This document shows positions 1-9,807 of a stretch of 64,000 nucleotides of DNA, piece after piece. Positions within the stretch are counted from its first letter, which is position 1. The number at the start of each line of letters is the position of its first letter. The notes under the pieces were generated by a model. It did no database searches. It had not been told where the DNA came from and saw only the letters and a list, made by a program, of their open reading frames with translations. Location of the stretch: positions 171,794-235,793 of the forward strand of contig CABYOT010000001.1 in the NCBI GenBank assembly GCA_902520695.1, given 5' to 3'. This stretch comes from an uncultured Pelagibacteraceae bacterium (lineage in GTDB: Bacteria > Pseudomonadota > Alphaproteobacteria > Pelagibacterales > Pelagibacteraceae). The translations under genes and the position numbers were made by a program.

Positions 1-177
1 AATAAAAATCCTCAAAAAAAACAAATTGACTATGTTGATTGGATTGAGCTTATTAAATTTAAAGAAACAAGAAATTATGTACAAAGAGTTTTAGAAAATT
101 ACAATGTTTACAGGTACATTTTGTCTCAAAAGCCAATATACCTTAAAGATTTCTTTAAAGATCAGAAACTTTATTAA
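1..177 (+). CDS. Lytic murein transglycosylase, C-terminal end only (partial)
   Basis: The first 58 codons of the window are open in frame 1 and end at TAA 175-177. The visible residues include YVDWIELIKFKETRNYVQRV followed by YRYIL, which matches the conserved end of the catalytic domain of Slt-type soluble lytic transglycosylases. These periplasmic enzymes cleave the MurNAc-GlcNAc bond of peptidoglycan. The start and the catalytic glutamate lie outside the window, so the function rests on this C-terminal block alone. The stop codon is one base from the encoded CCA end of the tRNA-Ser gene on the other strand. Confidence 0.75.
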   Translation, partial: NKNPQKKQIDYVDWIELIKFKETRNYVQRVLENYNVYRYILSQKPIYLKDFFKDQKLY

Positions 178-178
178 A

Positions 179-269
179 TGGCGGAAGAGAAGGGATTCGA
201 ACCCTTGGAAGGATTGCTCCTTCGGCAATTTAGCAAACTGCTGGTTTAAGCCAACTCACCCACTCTTCC
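179..269 (-). tRNA. tRNA-Ser (anticodon GCT)
   Basis: On the minus strand the acceptor arm GGAAGAG (from 269) pairs with CTCTTCC. The anticodon stem GCAGT/ATTGC closes the loop TTGCTAA, giving anticodon GCT. A long variable arm, typical of serine tRNAs, lies between the anticodon and T arms, and the T loop reads GTTCGAATC. The discriminator is G at 182 and CCA is encoded at 181-179, directly against the stop codon of the convergent transglycosylase gene. Confidence 0.95.
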
Positions 270-270
270 G

Positions 271-316
271 TTGATACATGTGTAACTTGAAATCATTGAA
301 TATTCAATATTAATCA
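271..316 (+). promoter_or_regulatory. Putative promoter/operator of the sox operon
   Basis: The 64-bp gap between tRNA-Ser and soxB contains TTGAAA (287-292), 18 bp and TAATCA (311-316) as a weak promoter candidate. It also holds a perfect 14-bp palindrome, ATTGAATATTCAAT, at 295-308, placed like an operator over the spacer. Palindromes this long occur by chance in AT-rich DNA, so the regulatory role is inference. The gap is too short for a tandem glycine riboswitch, and none was seen. Confidence 0.3.
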
Positions 317-333
317 AGTAATTTCTTGCAAAT

Positions 334-1587
334 ATGAAAAACAAATATTCAATTTTTTCACTGATAAAAAATGCTTTTTCGCAGCATGAAAACTGGAAAC
401 AAGCCTGGGGCAATCCTGAGCCTAAAAAAGAATATGAGGCAGTAATTGTTGGAGGTGGTGGGCATGGACTAGCAACGGCATACTATCTTGCAAAAAAACA
501 TAACATGAAAAATATTGCGGTTTTAGAAAAAGGTTGGATTGGTGGAGGTAATACCGGGAGAAATACAACAATCATAAGATCAAATTATTTATGGGATGCT
601 AGCGCTGGATTGTATGACCATGCTTTAAAAATTTGGGAAAATTTATCTCAAGAGTTAAATTATAATATAATGTTTAGTCAACGTGGAGTTATGAACTTAG
701 CTCATAACCTTCAAGACGTTAGAGATTTAAAAAGAAGAACTCATGCAAATAGGTTAAATGGAATTGATGCTGTTTGGTTAGATACAAAACAAGTTAAGGA
801 ATTTTGTCCAATTATAAATACTTCACCAGACATAAGATATCCAGTACTTGGTGGAACTTTACAAAGAAGAGCTGGTACTGCAAGACATGATGCTGTTGCA
901 TGGGGTTATGCAAGAGGTGCAGATGCAATGGGTGTAGATATAATTCAAAATTGTGAAGTTAAAGGAATAAAAAGAAATGGAGACCAAGTTGAAGGACTTG
1001 ATACTACAAAAGGATTTATCAAAACAAAAAAAATTGGTGTAGTAGCCGCAGGTCATTCAAGTGTAATTGCTAATATGGCAGGCTTAAAATTACCACTTGA
1101 AAGTAAACCATTACAGGCATTAGTCTCAGAACCAGTCAAACCAATAATAGATACAGTTGTAATGTCCAACGCTGTACATGCATATGTTAGTCAATCTGAT
1201 AAAGGTGAATTAGTAATTGGTGCTGGAACAGATGCTTACATATCTTATACACAAAGAGGAAGTCATGATGTAGTAGAAGGAACCTTAAAAGCAATATTGG
1301 AGCTGTACCCTATTTTTAGTAGAATGAAGATGTTAAGACAATGGGGTGGAATTGTTGATATATGTCCTGATGCAAGTCCAATAATTAGTAAAACAAATAT
1401 AAAAGGACTCTATTTTAACTGTGGTTGGGGCACAGGAGGTTTTAAAGCAACACCTGGATCTGGTGATTTATTTGCTCACACAATTGCTAATGATGAGCCA
1501 CATAAATTAAATGCAGCATTTAATCTTAACAGATTTGTAAGTGGAGATCTTGTTGATGAACATGGTGCAGCTGCTGTAGCACACTAA
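334..1587 (+). CDS. soxB: Sarcosine oxidase, beta subunit
   Basis: Beta subunit of heterotetrameric sarcosine oxidase, which oxidises N-methylglycine to glycine and transfers the methyl carbon to tetrahydrofolate as 5,10-methylene-THF in the cytoplasm. A dinucleotide-binding [16 protein letters not shown] motif near residues 38-52 marks an FAD-dependent DAO-family oxidoreductase. The [10 protein letters not shown] block with His185 corresponds to the region where this family binds FMN covalently (family knowledge). Length 417 is normal. It is the first gene of soxBDAG, and its stop overlaps the soxD start as TAATG. In SAR11 this operon fits glycine betaine, DMG and sarcosine degradation, which supplies the glycine these organisms need. 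Confidence 0.95.
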   Translation: MKNKYSIFSLIKNAFSQHENWKQAWGNPEPKKEYEAVIVGGGGHGLATAYYLAKKHNMKNIAVLEKGWIGGGNTGRNTTIIRSNYLWDASAGLYDHALKIWENLSQELNYNIMFSQRGVMNLAHNLQDVRDLKRRTHANRLNGIDAVWLDTKQVKEFCPIINTSPDIRYPVLGGTLQRRAGTARHDAVAWGYARGADAMGVDIIQNCEVKGIKRNGDQVEGLDTTKGFIKTKKIGVVAAGHSSVIANMAGLKLPLESKPLQALVSEPVKPIIDTVVMSNAVHAYVSQSDKGELVIGAGTDAYISYTQRGSHDVVEGTLKAILELYPIFSRMKMLRQWGGIVDICPDASPIISKTNIKGLYFNCGWGTGGFKATPGSGDLFAHTIANDEPHKLNAAFNLNRFVSGDLVDEHGAAAVAH

Positions 1588-1862
1588 TGTTTGTTATAAA
1601 TTGCCCATATTGTGGAGAAAGAGACCAGAGTGAGTTTTCATGTGGTGGCGAAGCACACATTGTAAGACCAAAACAACCCACAGAGCTTAGTGATGATGAA
1701 TGGGCAGAATATTTATTTATGAGAAAGAATATTAAAGGTGTACAGTTTGAAAGATGGAACCATACTCATGGATGTAGAAAATGGTTTAATATGGTTAGGG
1801 ATACATCAAATGACAAAATTCATGCAGTTTACAAAATGGGTGAAAAACCTCCTGTAATTTAA
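1587..1862 (+). CDS. soxD: Sarcosine oxidase, delta subunit
   Basis: Small zinc-binding subunit (91 aa) of heterotetrameric sarcosine oxidase. CPYCGERD near residues 6-13 and the later Cys and His positions (FSCGGEAH, HTHGCRKWF) fit the zinc site that anchors the delta subunit to the alpha subunit. The start overlaps the soxB stop (TAATG) and the stop directly abuts the soxA ATG, so the three subunits should be translationally coupled. Its position between beta and alpha is the standard SoxBDAG order. Confidence 0.95.
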   Translation: MFVINCPYCGERDQSEFSCGGEAHIVRPKQPTELSDDEWAEYLFMRKNIKGVQFERWNHTHGCRKWFNMVRDTSNDKIHAVYKMGEKPPVI

Positions 1863-4800
1863 ATGACCAAATATAGAATTAATAAAACAAGATTTGTTGA
1901 TCAAACAAAAAATGTTTCATTTACTTTTGACGGTAAAAAATATCATGGTTTTGAGGGTGATACTTTAGCCTCAGCACTTCTTTCAAATGGCATTCATTTA
2001 GTTGGCAGAAGTTTTAAGTATCATCGTCCAAGAGGTATAATGTCATGTGGGTCTGAAGAGCCAAACGCAATATGCCAAATAAATGATAATACTGATTTAA
2101 CAGAGCCTAATGTAAGAGCTACAGAAATAGAACTTTATGAAGGATTGAAAGCATCTAGTCAAAATTGTTGGCCAAGTCGTCACTTTGATATAGGTGGAAT
2201 TAATAACTTAATATCACAATTTATACCAGCAGGTTTTTATTATAAGACTTTTATGTGGCCTAAAAGTTTTTGGAAAAAAATTTATGAACCATTAATAAGA
2301 TTGTCTGCAGGCCTTGGCAAATCACCTACACAACCAGATCCAGAAATTTATGACCATAAACATGAACATTGTGATGTATTAGTTATTGGAGGAGGGATTT
2401 CAGGTATTATATCTGCTAAAATAGCAGCACAAAATAATTTAAAGACAATATTAATCGAAGATAAAAATATACTTGGTGGGTCCACAATTTATCAAAATAA
2501 TAAAAATTTTATAATAGATAATCAAAAATCAAATGAATGGTTAATGAATGAAATATCAGAATTAGAAAAATTAGATAATTTAATAATAAAAACTAGAACA
2601 AGTTTGGCTGCTTTTCATAGTTATAACTACCTTTTGGCCAAAGAAAATATATCAGATCATTTACCATTAGATAAAAAAAATGGCAATATAAGACAGAGAT
2701 TATGGAAAATAAGAGCAGATAAAGTAATTGTTGCTGCAGGTGCAATAGAAAGACCTCTTATATTCAACAACAATGATAGACCAGGAATTATTCTTGCTAA
2801 CTCTGTCAAAAAATATTTAGACTTTTATGGTGTATCCACTGGATTAAATAATATTATTTTTACTAACAACGATAGTGCTTATGAAACTGCAGTGTCTTTA
2901 TTTGAAAAGGGAATATCAGTAAAGATTGTTGACATTAGAAAAAAATCTTCATCAAATATTGTTAAAAATGCTGAAGACCTAGGAATTAAAATATATTGGC
3001 ACTCTACAGTGGTTAATACTTTTGGCTACAAAAAGATAAAATCAATAGAAATTATGAATTTATCAGAAGATGGATCAAATGTTACTGGAAATAAACGTAA
3101 AATTCAGTGTGATTGTTTATCAATAAGTGGTGGTTGGACACCCATGGTACATATGCATACACAATCAGGAGGAAAATTAGATTTTAGAGAAATAGATCAA
3201 GTATTTGTTCCAAGTGAAAAAAGTGAAAATCATATAAATGTTGGATCATGTAACGGTGATTTTGAACTAGAAGAAATATTTAAAAATACAAATAATAAAG
3301 TTAAAAAATTTTTAAACATTAATGAAAGTGGTTTTGATAAAATTTCAGTTTTATGTTCAAAAGAGTTAGAGAAGAAAAATATATGGCTGTTACCAAATAC
3401 TATATCAGAGGGTAAAACTAAATCTTTTATAGATTTTCAAAATGATTCGACAGCGAAAGATATAAAGTTAGCACTTAGAGAAGGTTTTAAATCAATAGAA
3501 CATGTAAAGAGATACACAACAACAGGCATGGCTACAGATCAAGGTAAATTATCGAATATGCATGCTCTGGGGATTATTGCTGACACAGCTGGAGTAAAAA
3601 TGGGTACCTTAGGTACAACTACTTTTAGGCCACCATTTACACCATTAACTTTTGGAGCAATTGTAGGAAGAAGTGTTGGAAAATTTTTTGATGTTGTGAG
3701 AAAAACCTCAATTCATGAATGGCACGTTCAAAATAATGCAAAGTTTGAAAACGTTGGGCAATGGAAAAGACCATGGTACTACCCTATTAATAATGAAAAT
3801 CTTCATGAAGCAGTTCAAAGAGAAAGTAAAACTGCAAGAGATAGTGCTGGAATTTTAGATGCTTCTACATTAGGAAAAATAGATATTCAGGGATCTGATG
3901 CTTCTGAATTTTTAAATAGAGTTTATACAAATGCTTGGTCAAAATTAGGAATTGGGAAATGCCGATATGGTTTAATGTTAAATGAAGATGGTATGGTTTA
4001 TGATGATGGTGTAACCACAAGATTGGGTGAAAATCATTATTTAATGACCACAACTACTGGTGGCGCAGCAAATGTTCTTTCTAAACTTGAAGACTATTTA
4101 CAAACAGAATGGCCAGAATTAGATGTTTACTTAACGTCTGTTACTGATCACTATTCTACAGCGAGTATTTGTGGTCCAAATTCAAAAAAAATATTGAAAA
4201 AATTATTTCCTAATAAAGATTTTAGTGATGAAGCCTTTCCTCACATGTCTTACCAAGACGCAATAATTGACAAAATTGAATGTAGAATAATGAGAATAAG
4301 TTTCACAGGAGAGCTTAGTTATGAAATTAATATAGAGTCAAAATATGGTAAATCATTATGGGAAAACTGTATCAAGGCAGGAGAAGAATACAAAATTACT
4401 CCTTATGGAACAGAAACAATGCATTTATTAAGGGCTGAAAAAGGTTTTATTATTGTTGGTCAAGACACAGATGGAACTATGACTCCAATTGATCTCCAGA
4501 TGGATTGGATAGTTAGTAAAAAAAAATATGACTTTATAGGTAAAAGATCACTTTATAGAAGTGATACAATAAGAGATGATAGAAAACAGCTTGTTGGATT
4601 GCTTACAGATGACCCAAATGAAATATTAGAAGAAGGTGCTCAGATAGTTTCTGAATTAGATAAGAAACGTGTCGAAATGATTGGACATGTAACGTCAAGC
4701 TATTTTAGCCCTAATTTAAATAAATCGATTGCACTAGCAGTTGTTAAAGGTGGAAAAAAGATGAAAGGTCAAAAACTTTTTGTTCCTATGGAAAACAAAA

Positions 4801-4865
4801 ATATCAATGTAACAGTTTCAGATTTTATTTTTTTAGATAAAGAAAACAAGAAGATCAATGCTTAA
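1863..4865 (+). CDS. soxA: Sarcosine oxidase, alpha subunit
   Basis: Large subunit (1000 aa) of sarcosine oxidase. The N-terminal part carries GRSFKYHRPRGIMSCGSEEP near residues 48-67, typical of the ferredoxin-like entry domain. A Rossmann motif VLVIGGGISGIISA near residue 171 binds the noncovalent dinucleotide. The last ~380 residues are a GcvT-like folate-binding aminomethyltransferase domain that captures formaldehyde on THF. Within it the sequence around YDDGVTTRLGENHYL keeps the paired aspartates of GcvT proteins, unlike the DmdA-like protein at 59.5 kb. The stop overlaps the soxG start by 8 bp. Confidence 0.95.
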   Translation: MTKYRINKTRFVDQTKNVSFTFDGKKYHGFEGDTLASALLSNGIHLVGRSFKYHRPRGIMSCGSEEPNAICQINDNTDLTEPNVRATEIELYEGLKASSQNCWPSRHFDIGGINNLISQFIPAGFYYKTFMWPKSFWKKIYEPLIRLSAGLGKSPTQPDPEIYDHKHEHCDVLVIGGGISGIISAKIAAQNNLKTILIEDKNILGGSTIYQNNKNFIIDNQKSNEWLMNEISELEKLDNLIIKTRTSLAAFHSYNYLLAKENISDHLPLDKKNGNIRQRLWKIRADKVIVAAGAIERPLIFNNNDRPGIILANSVKKYLDFYGVSTGLNNIIFTNNDSAYETAVSLFEKGISVKIVDIRKKSSSNIVKNAEDLGIKIYWHSTVVNTFGYKKIKSIEIMNLSEDGSNVTGNKRKIQCDCLSISGGWTPMVHMHTQSGGKLDFREIDQVFVPSEKSENHINVGSCNGDFELEEIFKNTNNKVKKFLNINESGFDKISVLCSKELEKKNIWLLPNTISEGKTKSFIDFQNDSTAKDIKLALREGFKSIEHVKRYTTTGMATDQGKLSNMHALGIIADTAGVKMGTLGTTTFRPPFTPLTFGAIVGRSVGKFFDVVRKTSIHEWHVQNNAKFENVGQWKRPWYYPINNENLHEAVQRESKTARDSAGILDASTLGKIDIQGSDASEFLNRVYTNAWSKLGIGKCRYGLMLNEDGMVYDDGVTTRLGENHYLMTTTTGGAANVLSKLEDYLQTEWPELDVYLTSVTDHYSTASICGPNSKKILKKLFPNKDFSDEAFPHMSYQDAIIDKIECRIMRISFTGELSYEINIESKYGKSLWENCIKAGEEYKITPYGTETMHLLRAEKGFIIVGQDTDGTMTPIDLQMDWIVSKKKYDFIGKRSLYRSDTIRDDRKQLVGLLTDDPNEILEEGAQIVSELDKKRVEMIGHVTSSYFSPNLNKSIALAVVKGGKKMKGQKLFVPMENKNINVTVSDFIFLDKENKKINA

Positions 4866-5403
4866 TCCAGAATATCCTAACTTTGAAAAAAAATCATTAG
4901 ATGATCTTGAGTTAACATTATCTGAGCCAATTAAAAAAATAAATATTAGAGGAAAAAAAAAGGATTTTTTTACAAAAGTTGGAAAGATTTTATCAATTAT
5001 CTTACCAATTGAACCAAATACTAGTTCATCAAATCAGCAATTTAATGCTCTTTGGCTAAGTCCAGATGAATGGTTAGTATATTTTAATGAAGAGAATAAC
5101 AATGTTTACAATAATCTTTTTAACGAAATTTCTAGATTAAATATTGGCTCAATAGTTGATGTTTCTAATCATTGGATATGTATTAATATAAAGGGTAAAA
5201 AGACTTTTGATTTACTTTCATCAGGGTCTCCTTTTAACTTCAATAATTTTAAAAATACTAAAAATTCTGTAACACAAACATTGCTAAATCATACAGATGT
5301 AATTATTCATCATACTGAAATAAATGAAATAAATCTTTTTGTTAGAAGATCATTCTCAGAAGATTTATGGTTGTGGATTAAGGATAGTGCTAGGTTTATC
5401 TAA
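4858..5403 (+). CDS. soxG: Sarcosine oxidase, gamma subunit
   Basis: Gamma subunit (181 aa) completing soxBDAG. The family is a short GcvT-related fold without its own catalytic site that stabilises the alpha/beta complex. Conserved SoxG features include ALWLSPDEWLVYF in the middle and a C-terminal VRRSFSEDLWLWI block. It starts inside the end of soxA (ATGCTTAA overlap). Its last 39 bp overlap the 3' end of the convergent MATE gene. Assignment is supported both by sequence and by operon position. Confidence 0.92.
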   Translation: MLNPEYPNFEKKSLDDLELTLSEPIKKINIRGKKKDFFTKVGKILSIILPIEPNTSSSNQQFNALWLSPDEWLVYFNEENNNVYNNLFNEISRLNIGSIVDVSNHWICINIKGKKTFDLLSSGSPFNFNNFKNTKNSVTQTLLNHTDVIIHHTEINEINLFVRRSFSEDLWLWIKDSARFI

Positions 5404-6726
5404 TTTTTTTTTTATATAATAACTTACATAACTAAATAATAGTATTGAAAGCGTCCATTGAAAAATAAACCACAACCAAAAGAAACTATCAAAATCTGCA
5501 GATAGATATTTGGCTAAACAAAAAACACATATTGGAACAAGAACATTTCGTAACATATTATTTATCATTGCATAATTAGATTTTTTTAATCCCATAAAAA
5601 AACCATTTGATAAAAAGAAAATTGGATATGCTGGTAAAATAAATGCTGCAATTTTTAAGTATCTACGTCCATATTCTAAAACAGTTTCATCATTAGAGAA
5701 AAGCCTTGGTATTATGTCTGCTGTGAAATAAACTAATATTCCAGAAAAAAACATTAATAAAAAGCCATATTTAACAGATACAAAATAAGTCTCTTTCACT
5801 CTCTCGAAGTGATTAGCGCCATAATTTTGAGCTATAATTGAGATAATTGCTGTATTAATTCCTAATATAGGAAGTAAAACAACTTGCTCTATTCTCGTAG
5901 CTGCACCATAACCAGCTACTGCCAATTCACTTGTTTGTCCAACATAAGTAAAAATAAATGTAGCAGCAACTGCATATCCACATATGGCAATTGATATTGG
6001 CATTGATTGAAAAAATATATTTTTTAAGAATGTTAATTTAATTATAAAAAATTCCTTGGTAATTTTTTTTACTCTTGGATTTTGTAAGACTTTATATAGA
6101 ATAATCGCGAATGCTATAAATTGGGCTATAATTGTTGATAGACCTATCCCCATCATACCAAAAGCAGGAATAAATAGAAAACCAAATATTAGTACTGGAT
6201 TTAAAATTATATTTAGAAGAAAACTTAAAACCAAAACATTTCTGTATGTTTTAGTATCTCCTTCTGCATGTAATAAAGAGTTAAGTGATACAACAAGGAA
6301 AAAAAGAAATGATCCATAAAACATAATATTTGTATATTGTAGTCCTAAATTTGTAATTTCTTCAGTCGAACCCATTATGTTAAAAACTCTTTCAGCAAAA
6401 TATAAACCAATGCCTGTAATAAAAACTGATATGATCAGTCCATAGATAATAATGTGGGTAAAATAATAAGAGACATTTTTTTCATTTTTTTCTCCAATAC
6501 TATTACCTATTAATGAGGTTCCCCCAACAGTTACTCCAATAGATGTTGCTACAATTATAAAATAGATTGGAAATGATTTACTGAGAGCCGAAAGTGCTTC
6601 TGGTGAAATTAATCCTGAATAAAAAGTATCAACAATATTGTATAAGGTTTGAAAAAGTGTACCTACACTTGCTGGTATTGCGAGTTTTCTAATAAGCAAA
6701 GGTATATTTTCTTTTAGCAAATCCAT
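5365..6726 (-). CDS. MATE family multidrug/toxin efflux transporter
   Basis: A 453-residue polytopic membrane protein with about 12 hydrophobic segments and the two-fold repeated organisation of MATE/NorM-type antiporters, which export cationic compounds using Na+ or H+ gradients. The opening IPLLIRKLAIPASVG and following FQTLYNIVDTFYSG are typical of the first MATE helices. Substrate and coupling ion cannot be read from the sequence. It is the last gene of the gatCAB-OMT-trhO minus-strand run (15-bp gap to trhO), and its 3' end overlaps soxG convergently by 39 bp. Confidence 0.9.
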   Translation of the reverse strand: MDLLKENIPLLIRKLAIPASVGTLFQTLYNIVDTFYSGLISPEALSALSKSFPIYFIIVATSIGVTVGGTSLIGNSIGEKNEKNVSYYFTHIIIYGLIISVFITGIGLYFAERVFNIMGSTEEITNLGLQYTNIMFYGSFLFFLVVSLNSLLHAEGDTKTYRNVLVLSFLLNIILNPVLIFGFLFIPAFGMMGIGLSTIIAQFIAFAIILYKVLQNPRVKKITKEFFIIKLTFLKNIFFQSMPISIAICGYAVAATFIFTYVGQTSELAVAGYGAATRIEQVVLLPILGINTAIISIIAQNYGANHFERVKETYFVSVKYGFLLMFFSGILVYFTADIIPRLFSNDETVLEYGRRYLKIAAFILPAYPIFFLSNGFFMGLKKSNYAMINNMLRNVLVPICVFCLAKYLSADFDSFFWLWFIFQWTLSILLFSYVSYYIKKKLDKPSTILNPQP

Positions 6727-6741
6727 AATGTTATAATTTAA

Positions 6742-7644
6742 TTAATATTCTTTTTTAAAGATATGTCTCTTGCTAGTTTTTTTTGCAAGTATTATTTGTT
6801 TTTGTCTCATTGCAAATCTTGATTTTTGATCATCTGTTAAGTGATCGTGACATTTTGGACAATGAATACCTTCCAAATATTTAGAAGATTTTTTTTCTTT
6901 AACAGATAGAGGTTTTCTGCATCCACTACAAACTGAATAACTGCCCTGCTTTAAACCATGTTTTATTGAAACTCTATTGTCAAAAACAAAACATTCACCA
7001 CTCCATTGACTATTTTTTTTATCAATATTACTCAGATAATTAATAATTCCACCTTTTAAAACATATACATTTTTAAAACCTTTTTTTTTCAAATAAATAT
7101 TTGCTTTTTCGCATCTGATGCCACCAGTGCAAAACATTGCTATATTTTCACTTTTTTTAAATTGATTTAAATATTTAGGAAATTGACGAAAGTTTTCTAC
7201 ATTTGGATTTAAAGATTTTTTAAAAGTTCCCACATCAAACTCAAAAGATTTCCGTGCATCTATCAAAACCGTATCATTTTTTTTAATTATTTTATTCCAT
7301 TCTCTTGGATTAAGGTTGTTCTTGGGGTATTTGTAGTTTCTAACTTTAAAACCCATTGGAACAACCTCCTTTTTAATTTTAACTTTTGGTTTATGAAATG
7401 GATTAAATTTACTATTAGAATTATTTTCTGAATTATATTTTTTAATAGATAATATTTTTTTTAAAAGTTTATTAAATTTTAAAAGGTTATTATTTTTGGC
7501 TGAAATTGTTCCATTTACACCCTCTGATGAAATAATTATTGTTCCACTAATTCCATAATCTTTTAGATTATTCTCTAACTTTTTTTTTAATTTTTTTAGA
7601 TTATTAATTTTTTTGAATTTATAAAAACCAAAAATATTAAACAT
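6742..7644 (-). CDS. trhO: tRNA uridine(34) hydroxylase, rhodanese family
   Basis: A 300-residue TrhO/YceA-type protein, known to hydroxylate uridine 34 of tRNAs to ho5U. It has an N-terminal acylphosphatase-like domain (around SSEGVNGTISAK, residues 40-51), a rhodanese domain with the catalytic loop MFCTGGIRCEKA, and a C-terminal Cys segment with CSGCRKPL and CPKCHDH that resembles a zinc-binding pair. It starts with TAATG overlap on the upstream methyltransferase stop. Low-complexity Lys/Asn stretches are normal for this genome. Confidence 0.9.
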   Translation of the reverse strand: MFNIFGFYKFKKINNLKKLKKKLENNLKDYGISGTIIISSEGVNGTISAKNNNLLKFNKLLKKILSIKKYNSENNSNSKFNPFHKPKVKIKKEVVPMGFKVRNYKYPKNNLNPREWNKIIKKNDTVLIDARKSFEFDVGTFKKSLNPNVENFRQFPKYLNQFKKSENIAMFCTGGIRCEKANIYLKKKGFKNVYVLKGGIINYLSNIDKKNSQWSGECFVFDNRVSIKHGLKQGSYSVCSGCRKPLSVKEKKSSKYLEGIHCPKCHDHLTDDQKSRFAMRQKQIILAKKTSKRHIFKKEY

Positions 7645-8294
7645 TATAAAACTCTACAAACTGTCATTCCATCTCCCAATGGGATAATTATTTGTTCTAC
7701 CCTTTCATCACTTGAAACATACTCATTTAATTCTCTTATATTTAATGTAAATTTATCTATTTTATCTTCATCTACGACTTCACCATGCCATAAAACATTA
7801 TCAATGATGATTAAACCACCTTTATTAATCATCTTAATTGATTTTTCATAATATTCTTTATAGTTGAGCTTATCTGCATCAATAAAAACCATATCATATT
7901 TTTGGTTTTTTAATTCATCTAAACCATCTAGTGCAGGTTTTACAATCGTTTGAATTTTTTTATCTTGTTTAGCTTTCTTAAAAAAACTTACCGCAATCTT
8001 GCTTGTCTCTTTGTCTTTATCAAGTGCAGTAAGTTTTCCATCCTCTGGTAGTGCTAGAGCAATAGAAAGTGCACTTAAACCAGTAAAAGTTCCAATCTCA
8101 AGCACATTTTTTATATTAGATATTTTTATTATTAAATGGAGAAAATGACATTGAGATATCGCTACTTGCATTCTCTTTTTATTTCCAAGTGTGTTATTAT
8201 AATCTATGATTTCTTTTTGAACTGGGCTTAGTTTAAAACTAAAATTATTAATATATTTTTCAATTTTTTTAGAAATTTCAATGTTATTACCCAT
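7644..8294 (-). CDS. SAM-dependent O-methyltransferase (class I, cation-dependent type)
   Basis: A 216-residue methyltransferase of the caffeoyl-CoA/catechol O-methyltransferase family (family 3). The SAM-binding motif VLEIGTFTGLSALSIALALP is followed by a metal-binding region MVFIDADKLNYKEYY and IIIDNVLWHGEVVD, typical of the divalent-cation-dependent enzymes. The natural substrate is not inferable. In many bacteria close relatives sit beside trhO or tRNA-modification genes; here its stop overlaps the trhO start, so a role in tRNA U34 methoxylation (TrmR-like) is possible but unproven. Confidence 0.85.
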   Translation of the reverse strand: MGNNIEISKKIEKYINNFSFKLSPVQKEIIDYNNTLGNKKRMQVAISQCHFLHLIIKISNIKNVLEIGTFTGLSALSIALALPEDGKLTALDKDKETSKIAVSFFKKAKQDKKIQTIVKPALDGLDELKNQKYDMVFIDADKLNYKEYYEKSIKMINKGGLIIIDNVLWHGEVVDEDKIDKFTLNIRELNEYVSSDERVEQIIIPLGDGMTVCRVL

Positions 8295-8331
8295 TTATTT
8301 TAACTATATAATGACTATAGGTTTCTTTAAA

Positions 8332-9807
8332 TTAAAGTTTCTTCTTTAATATTTCATTAATTAATTGAGGGTTAGCTTTTCCACCAGAAACTTTCATTGC
8401 TTGCCCCACAAAAAAACCGAATAGTTTTTCTTTTCCTTGTTTATATTCAATGGCTTTTTCTCTGTTATCGTTGATTATTTTATCAATTAATGCCTCTAGT
8501 GCTTTTGGATCACTTTGTTGCTTTAGCCCTTTTTCTTCAACAATTATTTGAGGGTCTATGTCACCATCCATCATTAATTCAAATATTGTCTTAGCAATTT
8601 TACCTGAGATAGTTCCGTTTTTTATTAAATTAATCAATTTTGCTAAATTTTTTGCACTTATTGGACTATTAGCAATTTCAATATTTTTATTATTTAAAAC
8701 AGCAAATAATTCTCCTGTAATCCAATTTACAGCTAGTTTCATATCTCGGTTTTTGCCCATTTTAGCAACAACTTCTTCAAAATATTTAGCTGTATCAATA
8801 TCAGAGACTAATATAGTTGCTTCATAAGGAGAAATTTTAAACTCATCAATAAACCTTTTCTTTTTGTCATCTGGTAATTCAGGGATTTCAGATTTTAGTT
8901 GATCAATAAAATCATCCGTAATTTCTAGTGGAAGTAAATCTGGATCTGGAAAGTATCTATAATCATGAGCATCTTCTTTTGACCTCATTGATCTTGTTTC
9001 ATTTTTTTTTGTATCAAAAAGTCTTGTTTCTTGATCTATTTCCTCACCTTCTTCTATTAAATCAACTTGTCTATTTGCTTCATAAATAATTGCCATTTGC
9101 ATGAACTTTATAGAATTAACATTTTTTATTTCACATCTTGTCCCTAAATCTGTTGAGCCTTTTATTCTTACAGACACATTAACATCTGCTCTCAATGATC
9201 CCTCTTGCATATTCCCATCGCAGGTTCCTAAATATCTCATAATTGATCTAAGTTTTTTTATATAAGCATTCACTTCATCTGGTGATCTTAGATCAGGCTT
9301 ACTAACAATTTCCATTAAAGCTACACCCGATCTGTTAAGATCAACTAGTGTGTTATTTGGATCTACATCATGAATACTTTTTCCTGCATCCTGCTCTAAA
9401 TGTAATCTTTCTATTCCAACATGTTTTTGACCTTCGGGCATATCCAAAATAACATTACCCTCACCCACAATTGGGTATTTATATTGTGAAATTTGATACC
9501 CCTGGGGTAAATCTGCATAAAAATAATTCTTTCTATCAAAAACAGATTTATTATTGATCTTAGCTTTTAAACCAATGCCAGTTTTTATAGCTTGTTTAAC
9601 ACAATATTCATTAATTACTGGAAGCATTCCTGGAAACGCTGCATCAACTAAACTTACTTGTGTGTTAGGTTCAGCACCAAATTTTGTAGCGGAAGATGAA
9701 AAAAGTTTTGAATTTGATGTTACTTGCGCATGGACTTCAAGCCCTATAACAACTTCATAAACATTATCATTTCGCTCAATTAAATATTCCAAATTATTTT
9801 TAGACAT
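8332..9807 (-). CDS. gatB: Asp-tRNA(Asn)/Glu-tRNA(Gln) amidotransferase subunit B
   Basis: Subunit B of GatCAB, which binds misacylated Glu-tRNA(Gln) or Asp-tRNA(Asn) and amidates it using ammonia channelled from GatA. Near the start [20 protein letters not shown] is the GatB signature, and the C-terminal YqeY-like tail ends in [12 protein letters not shown] place the start at ATG 9807-9805 (MSKNNLEYL, 491 aa) because it overlaps the gatA stop as TAATG. A longer in-frame start at 9822 would add five residues inside gatA. A 37-bp gap separates it from the methyltransferase gene. Confidence 0.95.
   Translation of the reverse strand: MSKNNLEYLIERNDNVYEVVIGLEVHAQVTSNSKLFSSSATKFGAEPNTQVSLVDAAFPGMLPVINEYCVKQAIKTGIGLKAKINNKSVFDRKNYFYADLPQGYQISQYKYPIVGEGNVILDMPEGQKHVGIERLHLEQDAGKSIHDVDPNNTLVDLNRSGVALMEIVSKPDLRSPDEVNAYIKKLRSIMRYLGTCDGNMQEGSLRADVNVSVRIKGSTDLGTRCEIKNVNSIKFMQMAIIYEANRQVDLIEEGEEIDQETRLFDTKKNETRSMRSKEDAHDYRYFPDPDLLPLEITDDFIDQLKSEIPELPDDKKKRFIDEFKISPYEATILVSDIDTAKYFEEVVAKMGKNRDMKLAVNWITGELFAVLNNKNIEIANSPISAKNLAKLINLIKNGTISGKIAKTIFELMMDGDIDPQIIVEEKGLKQQSDPKALEALIDKIINDNREKAIEYKQGKEKLFGFFVGQAMKVSGGKANPQLINEILKKKL

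Noticed and set aside
270..333. Glycine riboswitch upstream of soxB
   Set aside because: SAR11 is known for glycine riboswitches, but the 64-bp gap is too short and shows no GG-rich aptamer core.
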